A stretch of DNA of 64,000 nt from Candidatus Latescibacterota bacterium (lineage in GTDB: Bacteria > Latescibacterota > MWCZ01): assembly GCA_022706085.1 (NCBI GenBank), contig JAKJDF010000002.1, positions 411,479-475,478 on the forward strand, read 5' to 3'. Positions 63,895 to 64,000 of the stretch are shown piece after piece (positions within the stretch are counted from its first letter, which is position 1; each line of letters begins with the position of its first letter). A program made the translations under genes and the position numbers. The notes under the pieces were generated by a model that saw only the letters and a list, made by a program, of their open reading frames with translations, made no database searches and was not told the DNA's origin.

Positions 63895-64000
63895 TCACCC
63901 TTTCAGGCCGGTCAGCGTCACCCCCTGAATGAAGTAGCGCTGCGCGAAGAAGAACAAGGCGATAATCGGCACCACCATCATCGTGGAGGCCGCCATCAGC
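63895..64000 (-). CDS. Carbohydrate ABC permease, MalG-like, C-terminal fragment
   Basis: Only the last 34 codons are inside the window. They read a final membrane segment [20 protein letters not shown] and the family end GLKG. Truncated at its 5' side by the window edge. It is a second sugar uptake system, distinct from the pair at 53555-55347. Confidence 0.85.
   Translation of the reverse strand, partial: LMAASTMMVVPIIALFFFAQRYFIQGVTLTGLKG

Overview
The window is chromosomal DNA of moderately high GC. It is gene dense, with many 4-nt ATGA start/stop overlaps and clear AAGGAGG-type ribosome binding sites. A large signal-peptide-bearing outer-membrane-type barrel, rsmA, hslV and lipid-linked glycan genes suggest a diderm bacterium. 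The carbohydrate gene mix (GH29 fucosidases, sulfatases, FAD_oxidored flavoproteins, Gfo/Idh/MocA oxidoreductase, orphan sugar permeases) is typical of uncultivated FCB/PVC-, Armatimonadota- or Hydrogenedentota-like lineages. The sequence alone does not fix the phylum.

Layout. 1-7.9 kb is housekeeping: 3'-truncated obg, tRNA-Glu, a CRP/FNR regulator, rlmH, recJ, an orphan beta-barrel, rsmA and a zinc-finger DnaC-like ATPase. 8.2-14.9 kb holds two GH29 fucosidases and a zinc sugar-alcohol dehydrogenase, interrupted by an ATPase plus DUF4276/TOPRIM-like pair that looks like an antiphage module. 15.3-27.9 kb is mostly housekeeping: Kef-type antiporter, accA, Trm112, an FAD enzyme, hisC, a YhaM-like nuclease, and a topA-xer-hslV run without hslU. 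27.9-44.1 kb is a minus-strand accessory block for carbohydrate handling (beta-propellers, SGNH hydrolase, HAD phosphatase, PfkB kinase, Gfo/Idh/MocA, PL22-like propeller, two sulfatases, flavoenzyme). It also carries mazEF and a class III cyclase fused to a hemerythrin. 44.4-51.9 kb holds cysE and a glycosylation operon (DUF2723, GT2, YbhN-like flippase, GT2). 52-64 kb returns to sugar metabolism: fucose/arabinose-isomerase-like protein, two ABC permeases, MFS carrier, esterase, tandem metallo-beta-lactamase protein, GT87 mannosyltransferase-like gene, a Thr-type sulfatase homologue and the end of another permease.

How it fits together. The fucosidases, sulfatases and propeller enzymes all lack signal peptides. 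I infer that sulfated, fucose-containing oligosaccharides are imported by the ABC/MFS carriers and dismantled in the cytoplasm, then channelled through isomerase, dehydrogenase and kinase. The cyclase-hemerythrin and the CRP-like protein with an intact phosphate-binding cassette could form an oxygen- or redox-responsive cAMP circuit.

Three dispersed repeat families lie between genes. The most striking locus is a small GIY-YIG nuclease gene enclosed by a perfect 29-bp inverted repeat (57973-58001 and 58315-58343), with further family copies just outside. It resembles an undescribed endonuclease-associated repeat unit.
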